A program made the position numbers and the translations under genes. 64,000 nucleotides of DNA, taken from the NCBI GenBank assembly GCA_964500775.1, contig CAZCQG010000005.1:1-64000 (forward strand), given 5' to 3'. Shown here one piece after another: positions 1 through 7,902 of the stretch. Each line of letters opens with the position of its first letter. The first letter of the stretch is position 1. Origin of the DNA: CAZCQG01 sp964500775 (GTDB taxonomy: Bacteria > Campylobacterota > Campylobacteria > Campylobacterales > CAZCQG01). Below the pieces are notes generated by a model that did no database searches, had not been told where the DNA came from, and worked only from the letters and a program-made list of their open reading frames with translations.

Positions 1-325
1 ACGCCACCTCTCTGTGCTCGCTTAAGCGCATAAATCCTTTGATGATACGGTAAAGAAAATAGACAAATACCGCTCCGAGTATGACGTAGCCGATAAACAA
101 AAACACCGTCAAGATTCCAAGTATACTCCCTGCTAAAACCACCCAAAACGTCTTTATCTGCCAGTCGTAGTGGCTTCGCAAAAATCCCTCACTCTCGCCC
201 CGTTTGACATACGCCATTATCACTCCGATAAGCGCGGTGATGCCTACAAAAAACGATACAGCATATAGTCCGTATATCACCATCGGGATCGTCGTAGATT
301 CTTGATTTTCGATTATCTCTTCCAT
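1..325 (-). CDS. Predicted membrane protein, DUF4870/COG3671-like (3' end outside window)
   Basis: The reading frame starts at the ATG ending at 325 and runs out of the window after about 108 codons. I translated it by hand: a short acidic N-terminus (MEEIIENQES), a first membrane helix (about residues 14-38), a charged loop with the motif 'SHYDWQIKTFW', and a second long hydrophobic stretch (about 58-92). The Ser-His-aromatic-WQI..TFW loop between helices is typical of the small COG3671/DUF4870 inner-membrane proteins, whose function is unknown. It is the last gene of a leftward run that includes the lipoprotein and ubiD. The family call is from memory of the motif. Confidence 0.6.
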   Translation of the reverse strand, partial: MEEIIENQESTTIPMVIYGLYAVSFFVGITALIGVIMAYVKRGESEGFLRSHYDWQIKTFWVVLAGSILGILTVFLFIGYVILGAVFVYFLYRIIKGFMRLSEHREVA

Positions 326-336
326 TGCACTCCTTT

Positions 337-987
337 TTATAAAATGAGTAGATAAAATAGCGAGCTTAGCCCTTTGACGCTCAATGTCTCAGGCTCTTCG
401 CCCACCAGTCGGATGCTCTTTTCCATCTGATATTCCATCGTAGCAAATATCCCCTCAAACGAACAATTCGCCATCCCCGATTCGTTTTGCCACGTGTAGA
501 AGAGATAGCGCCCCGATTTATCCTGCGCGCTTTTGAGTTTCCACGCGATGACTTGGAGGATTTTGTGGGATTCTACGAGTTTTTTACCGTCGTATTCTAG
601 TGCGCTAAAGCGGTGATCCTTCTCCCAGCCGTACCCCTCATGCAAAATAGAAAAAATCGCCAAAAGCAAATCGTCGTTTCGGTATTTATTTTGGGGGTCA
701 AACGCCCTTTTGATGTACTCTTTGTAGTTTTTAAGCACATAACCTTGTCCTTGAAGCGCGAGTATTGCATCGAGTTTTCTTTTAAACGTCGGATCGGAAT
801 AGCTTGGATTCCTTGCTTCGAGTTTGGTGCGCAAGAGGGTGAGATTCTTTAGTGTATCCGCCCCATAATCATTCAAAAGAGTTGCGGCGTTGGTTTGGAA
901 AAAAGAGGATGGATTCTTGGTCGCTTGCCCGCAGCCGCCCAAAAAAACGCTCGCACAAAGAAGTCCGAAAAAAAGGACTTTTTGCAT
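337..987 (-). CDS. Putative lipoprotein of unknown function
   Basis: 216 residues with a clear lipoprotein signal: a hydrophobic stretch VLFFGLLCASVFLGGC ending in the lipobox LGGC with Cys at residue 19, so it should be lipid-anchored after signal peptidase II cleavage. The rest is soluble and helix-rich with no motif I recognise. It lies 4 bases downstream of the ubiD stop on the same strand and is followed after 11 bases by the membrane protein at the window edge, so the three are probably cotranscribed. I cannot assign a function. Confidence 0.6.
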   Translation of the reverse strand: MQKVLFFGLLCASVFLGGCGQATKNPSSFFQTNAATLLNDYGADTLKNLTLLRTKLEARNPSYSDPTFKRKLDAILALQGQGYVLKNYKEYIKRAFDPQNKYRNDDLLLAIFSILHEGYGWEKDHRFSALEYDGKKLVESHKILQVIAWKLKSAQDKSGRYLFYTWQNESGMANCSFEGIFATMEYQMEKSIRLVGEEPETLSVKGLSSLFYLLIL

Positions 988-991
988 CAGC

Positions 992-2818
992 TCACCGTTT
1001 CGGTGCGGAAGCTATGATTTGGTATTTTTCCAAAAGCGAATCGCTCACTTCCAAAATACCGCGAGCACGCAGATCCTCTATGACGCTTTGCGTACAGTCG
1101 GTGTCATCGGGCCATTCTCTATGGTAGCCGTCCGCCGCCGTCTTCTTCGTAGCATCAAGATAGATGGTCGTATCGACTATCTTTACGTCCCGCTTGCCGT
1201 CTATGTTGTTCACTATGCGCCACACGAGCATATAGAGATTCTCAAGATCGTTTTGGAAATGATCGAGAAAGATAGCGATCTTGTAGTATTTTTTTATCTC
1301 CGTATCCAAGAGTGCCGCATCATCAAGCGCGATTTTTTCCTTGTCTATCGCTAAAAATACGATCGGATTCTTGCTCTCGATAAACGCCCCTTTGAGCGCT
1401 CTTATGTGCGGGCATTTTTCGCGCAATATCTCTAGCAAACGTACATCTTCTATCTTTTGTAGATTTGGAGCGCTCACCTCGCCGCCGGTACAGTCTATCC
1501 CTATCTTGCCACCGACCAAACTCTCGGTGGAGCTATGATCGAGTGCATCGAGGATTCCTTCGGTGATAAAGAGTTGCTCGGGAGAGATTCTTTGCAAGAT
1601 GTGTTGTATGAGATTCTTATAGTCGATAAGATCAGGCGCGTTTTTATCCACGAATATCGCATTTTTCACGAAGCTCATCTGTCCTGCACCCCAAAATGCG
1701 TGCATCAGCTGCTTGGCGTGTCCTTTGTACTTCACGTCCATCTTGGCAAAAATGAGGTTGTGGAAGACGCCGTTTTCGGGCATATGATAGTCGATGAGAT
1801 CGTGGTTTGGGAGTTTTAACATCGGTAAAAATATCCGCTCCGTCGGATAACCCATATACTTGTCCTCCAGCGGTGGCTTGCCCACGACGGTGGCGAGAAA
1901 GAGGGGGTTTTTCTTCGTGGTGATCTTGGTCACTTCTAGTACGGGATATGGCTCGATGGGGGTGTAGTATCCCGTGTGATCTCCAAAGGGTCCTTCATCA
2001 CGCATCACCTCGGGATCGACCCACCCCTCTATGACTATATCGCTATCTTCGGGGATATAGATAGGATTGGTGAGGGAGCGTACCAAGCGCGCGGGTCTTT
2101 GTTTGATAAAACCATAGAGCATCAGCTCAAACATCCCGTACGGAAGCGGCGCGGTCCCGCACCACGTATAGAGCGGATCGCCGCCGATGGCGATACTTAC
2201 GGGCATTTTTTTGCCCGCTTTTTTGTATTCGTTAAAAAAATGATTAGAATCTTTATGTACTTGCCAATGCAGTCCTAGATGCTTGTTATCGTATTTTTGG
2301 AGGCGATACATCCCGAGATTGCGAATCTTGCCGTCCAAACTTTGCGTATAGACCTGCCCCATCGTGATAAAAGGACCGCCGTCTTTTTCCCACGTAGTGA
2401 GAATCGGAAGTGCATCGAGGTCTTTTAGCTGTATCAATTGACACGCGCCTCGTGTTTTTAGCTCTTTGGGTGCGAGGTTTTTGAGCCGCATAAATTTCGG
2501 GAGGAGTTTGAGTTTTTCCACGATTCCTTTGGGCGGTTTGAGTTTCAATAAAAACTCCACCTCTTGCGCGATAGATTCGACATCTTCACCCAGTATAGAT
2601 CGTACTCTCGAAAATGAGCCGTAGAGATTTGCCACGACTGGAATATCATACCGCTTGCCGCTCTTTTTACATATAGGATTCTCAAACAAGAGCGCTTTAC
2701 TATCGTGTTTTTTTACCTCGATGTAGGCGATGTGAGGTATCTCCAGATACACATCCAAAGGCTCGCTAAACACGCGAAGCTCCCCTTTTGCTTTTAAGCT
2801 CTCCAAAAACTCCCGCAT
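992..2818 (-). CDS. ubiD: UbiD-family prenylated-FMN decarboxylase, probably in menaquinone synthesis
   Basis: Translation from the ATG at 2818 gives 608 residues starting MREFLESLKAKGEL, the usual N-terminus of the family; an in-frame upstream extension to 2881 is hydrophobic and atypical and I reject it. Family landmarks visible are GGDPLYTWCGTAPLPYG (cofactor/metal region), EGPFGDHTGYYTP carrying catalytic acidic residues, and PTERIFLPMLK. UbiD enzymes decarboxylate aromatic or unsaturated acids using prenylated FMN made by UbiX. In Campylobacterota, which lack ubiquinone, the roughly 600-residue members are annotated as menaquinone-biosynthesis decarboxylases acting in the futalosine route; that role here is inference. 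No ubiX is seen in the window. Confidence 0.85.
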   Translation of the reverse strand: MREFLESLKAKGELRVFSEPLDVYLEIPHIAYIEVKKHDSKALLFENPICKKSGKRYDIPVVANLYGSFSRVRSILGEDVESIAQEVEFLLKLKPPKGIVEKLKLLPKFMRLKNLAPKELKTRGACQLIQLKDLDALPILTTWEKDGGPFITMGQVYTQSLDGKIRNLGMYRLQKYDNKHLGLHWQVHKDSNHFFNEYKKAGKKMPVSIAIGGDPLYTWCGTAPLPYGMFELMLYGFIKQRPARLVRSLTNPIYIPEDSDIVIEGWVDPEVMRDEGPFGDHTGYYTPIEPYPVLEVTKITTKKNPLFLATVVGKPPLEDKYMGYPTERIFLPMLKLPNHDLIDYHMPENGVFHNLIFAKMDVKYKGHAKQLMHAFWGAGQMSFVKNAIFVDKNAPDLIDYKNLIQHILQRISPEQLFITEGILDALDHSSTESLVGGKIGIDCTGGEVSAPNLQKIEDVRLLEILREKCPHIRALKGAFIESKNPIVFLAIDKEKIALDDAALLDTEIKKYYKIAIFLDHFQNDLENLYMLVWRIVNNIDGKRDVKIVDTTIYLDATKKTAADGYHREWPDDTDCTQSVIEDLRARGILEVSDSLLEKYQIIASAPKR

Positions 2819-2915
2819 ACTCCATACCCCTAAAGTTTTTTTTAGTGATAATAGCAAAAGAGATATTAGAACGGGGTGCACTCGGCAAGGGACTTGCGTA
2901 CGAAGAGGTATTTTC

Positions 2916-2945
2916 TTGACAACTTGTCAATTAAATAGGTAAAAT
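2916..2945 (+). promoter_or_regulatory. Promoter with palindromic operator for the Phd/PIN toxin-antitoxin operon
   Basis: TTGACA at 2916-2921 and TAAAAT at 2940-2945 are separated by 18 bases and make a good sigma-70 promoter. The -35 box is embedded in a perfect 15-base palindrome, TTGACAA-C-TTGTCAA (2916-2930). Type II antitoxins repress their own operon by binding such palindromes, so this is a likely autoregulatory operator (inference). A GGAG ribosome site follows at 2961-2964, and the antitoxin ATG is at 2972. Confidence 0.65.
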
Positions 2946-2971
2946 ATTTTGAACTTATTTGGAGTGTAATT

Positions 2972-3217
2972 ATGCAAAGCATACAGGTGGCAAACCTCAA
3001 AAGTGACTTCTCTTCCATCCTCCGAGAGGTACAAGAGAAGGGGGAAAAATATGTCATCGAATACGGGAAAAACCATAAAAAAATAGCGATGCTCATCCCC
3101 TATGACGATTCTTTGCAAAAGGGTGAAAGCAGAAGTTTCGGCATACTCAAAGGGAAAGGCGATTTTGCGATGAGGGGCGATTTTGCGATGAGTGACGAGG
3201 AGCTTTTGGGTCTATGA
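2972..3217 (+). CDS. Type II antitoxin, Phd/YefM-like
   Basis: 81 residues. The N-terminal half (MQSIQVANLKSDFSSILREV, then YVIEYGKNHKKIAMLIP) follows the Phd/YefM fold, which dimerises and binds operator DNA. The C-terminal tail, which in this family wraps the toxin, ends in MSDEELLGL. It overlaps the PIN-domain toxin by four bases (ATGA, 3214-3217), the usual coupling of such pairs. The tail contains an in-frame 18-base tandem duplication (GDFAMR GDFAMS), listed separately. Start chosen from the GGAG site about 8 bases upstream. Confidence 0.8.
   Translation: MQSIQVANLKSDFSSILREVQEKGEKYVIEYGKNHKKIAMLIPYDDSLQKGESRSFGILKGKGDFAMRGDFAMSDEELLGL
3158..3192 (+). repeat. 18-base tandem duplication inside the antitoxin gene
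   Basis: The 17 bases GGCGATTTTGCGATGAG occur at 3158-3174 and again at 3176-3192, an 18-base period. It keeps the frame and duplicates six residues in the toxin-binding tail (GDFAMR/GDFAMS). It could alter toxin affinity or be a neutral slippage product. Confidence 0.8.
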
Positions 3218-3612
3218 AATACCTCATCGATACCCATATATTTTTGTGGCTCCTTTTTGACCCCGCAAAGATTCCCGCCAAGAAACTCAAACTCCTAAAA
3301 GACCAAAGCAACGACATCCGCATCGCCTCTATCGCTTTTTGGGAAATCTCGCTGAAATACGCTCTCGGCAAACTCTCCCTCACAAACATAACCCCCGAGG
3401 CACTCCCCAAACTCGCCGAAACTATGGGAATCAAGATAAGCGAGATAGGCGCAAAAGAGATGGCAAACTCACACGCTCTCCCGAAGATTGAAGGGCACAA
3501 AGACCCGTTTGACAGGCTTCTTGTTTGGTTTTGTATCGACAACGGATACACGCTTGTGAGTATGGACGGGAAATTTAACGGCTACAAAAAACACCATCTC
3601 AAATTACTCTAA
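3214..3612 (+). CDS. PIN-domain toxin (VapC-like ribonuclease)
   Basis: 132 residues forming a complete PIN domain. The acidic metal-binding residues are in place: Asp in YLIDTH at the N-terminus, Glu in FWEISLKYALGKL, Asp in HKDPFDRLL, and Asp in LVSMDGKF. PIN toxins are Mg2+-dependent ribonucleases that cut tRNA or rRNA; the target cannot be read from sequence. It follows the Phd-like antitoxin with an ATGA overlap. All catalytic positions look intact, so the pair is probably functional. Confidence 0.85.
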   Translation: MKYLIDTHIFLWLLFDPAKIPAKKLKLLKDQSNDIRIASIAFWEISLKYALGKLSLTNITPEALPKLAETMGIKISEIGAKEMANSHALPKIEGHKDPFDRLLVWFCIDNGYTLVSMDGKFNGYKKHHLKLL

Positions 3613-3626
3613 AAAGACAGGGAAGC

Positions 3627-5186
3627 ATGCACGGTAAAATCACTTTTTATAATCCAAAAACAAAAATAGGTACCGTGATGGACAAAAACAAACGGGTCTA
3701 CGAGTTTGACAAAAACGGTTGGCACGATAGATTCAACTTCCCATCCGTGAATATGTTCGTCGATTTTCGGAGTGACGAAGGGGGAAAAATAAACTCCGCA
3801 AAAAAATCGGCATACTATATCCTCGCAAAAAAATACGGCATCAAAGAGCAATATTTTTGGACGACGAAAGATGATTTGCATCTCCAAGATTCTGTCCAAA
3901 AAGAGCTAGAAGACCTCATCATCAAAAAATGCAAAACCATCAATATCGAGATTCCCATCCCCTCTAGCAAGAGCGTGGATGAGATATTCGATACCGAATA
4001 TTTTGAGCATATGGATCTCATCTACCGCTTTGAATACGCCCTGTCTAAAAAATATGAGGAGTTTCGCCTCGACTATCCCGTTATGCGCCGTTTTATTAAG
4101 AGCGCGAAAGAGAATCTCGTCGATTTGGACGGCTCGATACTCGAAGATGAATTTGCCGACTATGAGGGGGTGCTGGCGAAATGCGAGCAACTCCTAAGCA
4201 CGATGCTAGGAGAGATGCACAAAGAGCGGGAGAAAATTTTTGATGAGGTTTTTTTAAAAAACCAACTCGACTACCAAGCATTTCTCAAGTGGCAAGACCT
4301 CGCAAAAGAGCGGATATTCCAAATAGACAAAATTCTAAAAAATCTCAATTCCGACAAAGAGCGTTATGAAAAGATTCTAAAAAAAGACCCGAGCAGAACC
4401 GATCGTAGTGAGCTAGAGGAGCGCTACAAAAAGATCGTCTTTAAAAGCGGCGAACTCACAAAAGAGCAGAAAAAACTCGCTATAAAACTCGAACTCAATA
4501 AAAAAAGAGTCAAAGAATTCGAGCACAATAGATATTTAGAATTTTTCGACGAATACGGCTTTTTAAACGAACAAAAAAAACTCTTCGGCTACCTGCGGGA
4601 CGTGATGAACCACGTCGCATTTTTGTACAACTATGAGATATACGATAAAGCCTCAAAATCGGTAAATATCCACAACGCAAACTCGCAAGACTACGTCAAT
4701 ATGCCCTACTCGGCTATTTCATTAGCCAATAGCTATCTCAAAAACATCAACATAGGAATTGCCGCAGCGAAAGATAAAAAATTGAGCGAATACGTCAAAA
4801 AATATATCAATCACAAAATGGTGAGCGTCGCGGTGATATGTGCCGAATCTAGTATGCTTGCAAGAATTAAGAATCTCATCTTCAAAGAAGACATCGTCTT
4901 TTACGTCGAGACCGCACAAAAAAGCTCCGAAGCACTCTCGCTTCTAAAAAACAAAAAGATAGATATTCTCGTATTTGACCCGAGTGTGGAGATAAAAGAT
5001 GAAGAACTGTATGAGATAGCGGCGAAAAATAACGAGAAGATGGCGATTTTATACCTCGGACAAGGAAAAGAAGAGCGAGAAAACGTCACGTTTCATCCGC
5101 TCCCAATCAAAGAATCCCAACTAAGAAGCGAAGTCAAAAGGATGGCAAGCGAGCTAGGAAAGTATCTGCGAGATAAGCTCTCCTAA
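3627..5186 (+). CDS. Uncharacterised protein: cold-shock-like N-terminus, long helical middle, receiver-like C-terminus (paralogue A)
   Basis: 519 residues. Residues 1-60 (MHGKITFYNPKTKIGTV...EFDKNGWHDRF) resemble a cold-shock/OB nucleic-acid binding domain (K-I-x-F-Y-N, then G-x-V and a Trp). Residues about 110-390 are highly charged and predicted helical with coiled-coil stretches. Residues about 395-515 look like a response-regulator receiver: a hydrophobic strand VSVAVICAES, then KIDILVFDPSVE with the phospho-acceptor Asp position kept, but the Lys-Pro near the end is replaced by PLPI. It shares the whole architecture, and motifs such as FLKNQ.DY, with the gene at 6358-7902. Its 3' end overlaps the convergent HAD gene by 33 bases. 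Function unknown; RNA- or stress-related signalling is speculation. Confidence 0.6.
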   Translation: MHGKITFYNPKTKIGTVMDKNKRVYEFDKNGWHDRFNFPSVNMFVDFRSDEGGKINSAKKSAYYILAKKYGIKEQYFWTTKDDLHLQDSVQKELEDLIIKKCKTINIEIPIPSSKSVDEIFDTEYFEHMDLIYRFEYALSKKYEEFRLDYPVMRRFIKSAKENLVDLDGSILEDEFADYEGVLAKCEQLLSTMLGEMHKEREKIFDEVFLKNQLDYQAFLKWQDLAKERIFQIDKILKNLNSDKERYEKILKKDPSRTDRSELEERYKKIVFKSGELTKEQKKLAIKLELNKKRVKEFEHNRYLEFFDEYGFLNEQKKLFGYLRDVMNHVAFLYNYEIYDKASKSVNIHNANSQDYVNMPYSAISLANSYLKNINIGIAAAKDKKLSEYVKKYINHKMVSVAVICAESSMLARIKNLIFKEDIVFYVETAQKSSEALSLLKNKKIDILVFDPSVEIKDEELYEIAAKNNEKMAILYLGQGKEERENVTFHPLPIKESQLRSEVKRMASELGKYLRDKLS

Positions 5187-5786
5187 TTCTTTTGCGTTTG
5201 ACGCGGTATATTTGGATTCTACCTTTTTCCCAAACCCCCAATCGACATAGATAAACTCCATCCCCGCATTCACCGCCGCCCCTTTGTCTTTAAACGTATC
5301 GCCCACCATCACGCTTTTCTCGACGCTTCCGCCTAGGTTTTCGAGCACATAGTGGAGCATCTCGGGATCGGGCTTGCCTTTATTTACCATATTTGACCCC
5401 ACTATATAATCCACAAATCCCTCTATCCCGTGCGCCTTGCAAATAAGCTCAGCGTAGATATGATTGGCGTTTGTAGCGACGGCAATTTTATACCTTCGGG
5501 ATAGCGCTTCGAGCATCTCATACACGCCGCCAAAAAGCTCCGTCTCCTCTTGGCACACCGTCGTATAGCTCTCTTTAAAATAAGCCCTATGTGCATCCAA
5601 GTACTCTTCCGTGCCGTAAAAAATCTGTGCGAGATTCGCATCGGCTATAGTATTTATCGCATCTTTTATCGTCTCGACCGAAACGGCTTCAAGGTCATAG
5701 CGACTACGGACGTAATTTATCGACTTGGTCATCGCTTTGGCACTATCTACGAGTGTGCCGTCCATATCAAATATCAATACTTTCAA
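5154..5786 (-). CDS. HAD-family phosphatase, phosphoglycolate-phosphatase-like (5' end at assembly gap)
   Basis: About 210 residues from the TTG at 5786, immediately beside the 100-N gap. Motif I is VLIFDMDGTLVDS (nucleophile and acid/base Asp), motif II is in VATNAN, motif III uses the Lys of NKGKPDPEML, and motif IV is VMVGDTFKDKGAA. The helical cap between motifs I and II places it with Gph/PgmB-type HAD hydrolases, which remove phosphate from small metabolites such as 2-phosphoglycolate. The true start could be TTG 5786 or lie in the gap. Its last 33 bases overlap the convergent gene at 3627-5186. Confidence 0.8.
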   Translation of the reverse strand: MKVLIFDMDGTLVDSAKAMTKSINYVRSRYDLEAVSVETIKDAINTIADANLAQIFYGTEEYLDAHRAYFKESYTTVCQEETELFGGVYEMLEALSRRYKIAVATNANHIYAELICKAHGIEGFVDYIVGSNMVNKGKPDPEMLHYVLENLGGSVEKSVMVGDTFKDKGAAVNAGMEFIYVDWGFGKKVESKYTASNAKELGELISQILS

Positions 5787-5787
5787 T

Positions 5788-5887
5788 NNNNNNNNNNNNN
5801 NNNNNNNNNNNNNNNNNNNNNNNNNNNNNNNNNNNNNNNNNNNNNNNNNNNNNNNNNNNNNNNNNNNNNNNNNNNNNNNNNNNNNNN
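5788..5887. other. Assembly gap (100 N)
   Basis: A run of exactly 100 N, the usual placeholder for a scaffold join of unknown length. It hides the start region of the HAD phosphatase and possibly the promoter of the divergent gene at 5942. Confidence 0.95.
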
Positions 5888-5941
5888 AGGGCATTATATC
5901 GGAATTATTTTTGCTTAGATTCCCTCTAAAAAGGATGTGCG

Positions 5942-6361
5942 ATGAAAAATTTTTTTGCGTTAAAAGTGGGTGCTTTATTACTTGCTCCGATGTTGCTATT
6001 TTCGGGGGTATTGTACGAGGGCTCGTCTAGCGACGTAGAGAGTATCGTCGCAAAAGCGGGACTTGTCTCTCTTGCAGCCGGTAATAAAGACGCTGTTTTT
6101 GAGAGCAAGAAAAACGAAGCAAAGGCAAAAGTCTACGTCAAAGACAATACGCTCAATAAAAAAATTTGGCCTCAAATCCCCGTGAGAGTCAATCTTTCAC
6201 ACAAGCAGTATAGCCTTTCGCTCACGATAGACCCGCTGATACTCGCTAAAAACAAAAGTGTCTATATCTCGTTTATGAGCGATGAAGGGACGATACTCTT
6301 GGATGCGAGTAGTGAGCTCTCGGGAAGAGGGAGCGGGGAGATAGTAGATATACGATTTTAA
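5942..6361 (+). CDS. Secreted or periplasmic protein of unknown function
   Basis: 139 residues. The N-terminus MKNFFALKVGALLLAPMLLFSG is a signal peptide, with cleavage probably after the Ser-Gly region, leaving a small periplasmic domain. The mature part alternates charged and beta-forming stretches (PVRVNLSHKQYSLSLTIDP, VYISFMSDEGTILL) and ends EIVDIRF. No family recognised. An AAGGA ribosome site precedes the ATG. Its stop overlaps the stop of the convergent paralogue B gene by four bases. It lies between the two paralogous cold-shock/receiver genes. Confidence 0.55.
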   Translation: MKNFFALKVGALLLAPMLLFSGVLYEGSSSDVESIVAKAGLVSLAAGNKDAVFESKKNEAKAKVYVKDNTLNKKIWPQIPVRVNLSHKQYSLSLTIDPLILAKNKSVYISFMSDEGTILLDASSELSGRGSGEIVDIRF

Positions 6362-7902
6362 AGAATCACTTTGAGCTTATCTAAAAGCTCTTTTTGGGTG
6401 ATCGGTTTTCTCATAGAATACCTGATCTCCTTGTTTTCGTGTTCGGCGACCATTTTTGCCTCGTCCTCTTCATAGATGAGGCAAAAGTCGGTCATCGTAT
6501 TTGGATAAAGCTTTTTGTACCTTGAAACAAATTCAAAGGCATTCATCAAACGCAAATTTATCTCCAAAATCACCAAATCGGGTTGGTGCTGCGATTGGGC
6601 ATTGAGTATCTCCATGGGCGAACTCGAAGAGACTACCGAATACTCTTTGTCGATTTTTTCGACCGCTACTTTTATCACCTCCGCACTATCGATGTCTTTG
6701 CAAAGAATCACCACCCGCTTGGTATAAGAGCTTTCTAAATAGTTGAGCAAGTCGTAAAGCTTGCGATTCTCATCGCCGAGTTTCTCTTTGTCGAGATTCT
6801 TTATATAGTATTTCAAAAACGTTTTCGAGCAATACGTCCCCTCGATTTTACAATCGCCGAAAAACTTCCTGATATAGACGGAATCTTTTGCATTGACCCA
6901 AAGCGTATAGTCAAACTCGTACGCTTTAACATTGAGCACCTTCATCAGCTTATTTTTTATGTAGGTAATATTTTGTTCAAACAGCGAGCAAAACGCCTCA
7001 AAACGTTGCGTTTTATAGTCATTGATGATATTTCCGATGTAGATGAGATTCTCTCGTGAGCTAGAGGCGGAGTGGACGATGTCGGCATAGTTTTTTCGGA
7101 TGGGTTTGAGCTTGGCTTCTAGCTCTTTTTTCTTTGCGGCATCTTTTTCCACGGCAAACTCAACTTCCTTGAGCTTAAGTTCGTTGCGGAGATTTTTCTC
7201 TAGCATTATAGAGCTGTTCATCTCGGAGCGGTAGGTGTCCGCCAATGAGTTTGCTTTGATATAGTCGGGTTGATTTTTGAGATAAATAATCTCAAACGCC
7301 ACCTCTTTAGGGAGCTTGGAGAGCTTGACGAAACTCTCGTAGATTCCGGTGAGGCGTTTGAGTTCGCGCTCTATGGCTTTAAATTTATCGTTAGAGATGC
7401 CTCTATCTATTTGCCGAAGGTTATAGTATGCCGTGACCAAAAAGCGTTTCATCTTGAAAAAATCCAAACTCTTTGCCGACCCTAGCGCATCTCGATTTTT
7501 TTGCAATAAGTCGAGGTACTCCTCAAAATATCCGTTGACACAATCAAGAAGCGGGGTTTCCTCTTTTATCTTACTTAGCGGCACACGCCTTGCAGCCCCT
7601 TTTTTCTTAGAGGCATCCTCTTTCTCTTCGCTCTGCTCGGATTCTTTTTTAGATTCGTTTGTTTGCGACTTGGTATCTTGTTTCCCCTCTTCTTCGTCGC
7701 TCCCCTTGTCCGCACCGTCCACGTAAGCTCTGATATTTCTCGGGACGGAGGCTTGCAGATCAAATGCTACTTCCATCCCTGTCTTGGGTAAATGCTCATA
7801 ATCGATCCAACTATCGGATACAAACACCAAACGGCGCATCTCTTTGGTGATGATCTTTCCCTCGCCGGTGTTTGTATTATAGAAAAGAATCTTCCCTAGC
7901 AA
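6358..7902 (-). CDS. Uncharacterised protein: cold-shock-like N-terminus, helical middle, degenerate receiver (paralogue B)
   Basis: 514 residues, paralogous to 3627-5186. The N-terminus MLGKILFYNTNTGEGKIITKE...DSWIDYEHLP matches paralogue A at K-I-x-F-Y-N, T-x-x-G, W-x-D and the following Pro/Met. A low-complexity Glu/Lys/Ser linker (about 65-105) follows, then a long helical region with YLKNQPDY and KKKELEAKL. The C-terminal about 120 residues resemble a receiver: PDLVILEINLRLMNAFEF has Glu where the phospho-accepting Asp should be, while the Lys-Pro (MRKPIT) is kept. An Asp-to-Glu change often mimics the phosphorylated state. It overlaps the photolyase gene by seven bases and is probably translated with it. 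Confidence 0.6.
   Translation of the reverse strand: MLGKILFYNTNTGEGKIITKEMRRLVFVSDSWIDYEHLPKTGMEVAFDLQASVPRNIRAYVDGADKGSDEEEGKQDTKSQTNESKKESEQSEEKEDASKKKGAARRVPLSKIKEETPLLDCVNGYFEEYLDLLQKNRDALGSAKSLDFFKMKRFLVTAYYNLRQIDRGISNDKFKAIERELKRLTGIYESFVKLSKLPKEVAFEIIYLKNQPDYIKANSLADTYRSEMNSSIMLEKNLRNELKLKEVEFAVEKDAAKKKELEAKLKPIRKNYADIVHSASSSRENLIYIGNIINDYKTQRFEAFCSLFEQNITYIKNKLMKVLNVKAYEFDYTLWVNAKDSVYIRKFFGDCKIEGTYCSKTFLKYYIKNLDKEKLGDENRKLYDLLNYLESSYTKRVVILCKDIDSAEVIKVAVEKIDKEYSVVSSSSPMEILNAQSQHQPDLVILEINLRLMNAFEFVSRYKKLYPNTMTDFCLIYEEDEAKMVAEHENKEIRYSMRKPITQKELLDKLKVIL

Noticed and set aside
852..1354. Plus-strand open frames across ubiD and the lipoprotein gene
   Set aside because: They are antisense to well-supported genes and show no ribosome site or family similarity.
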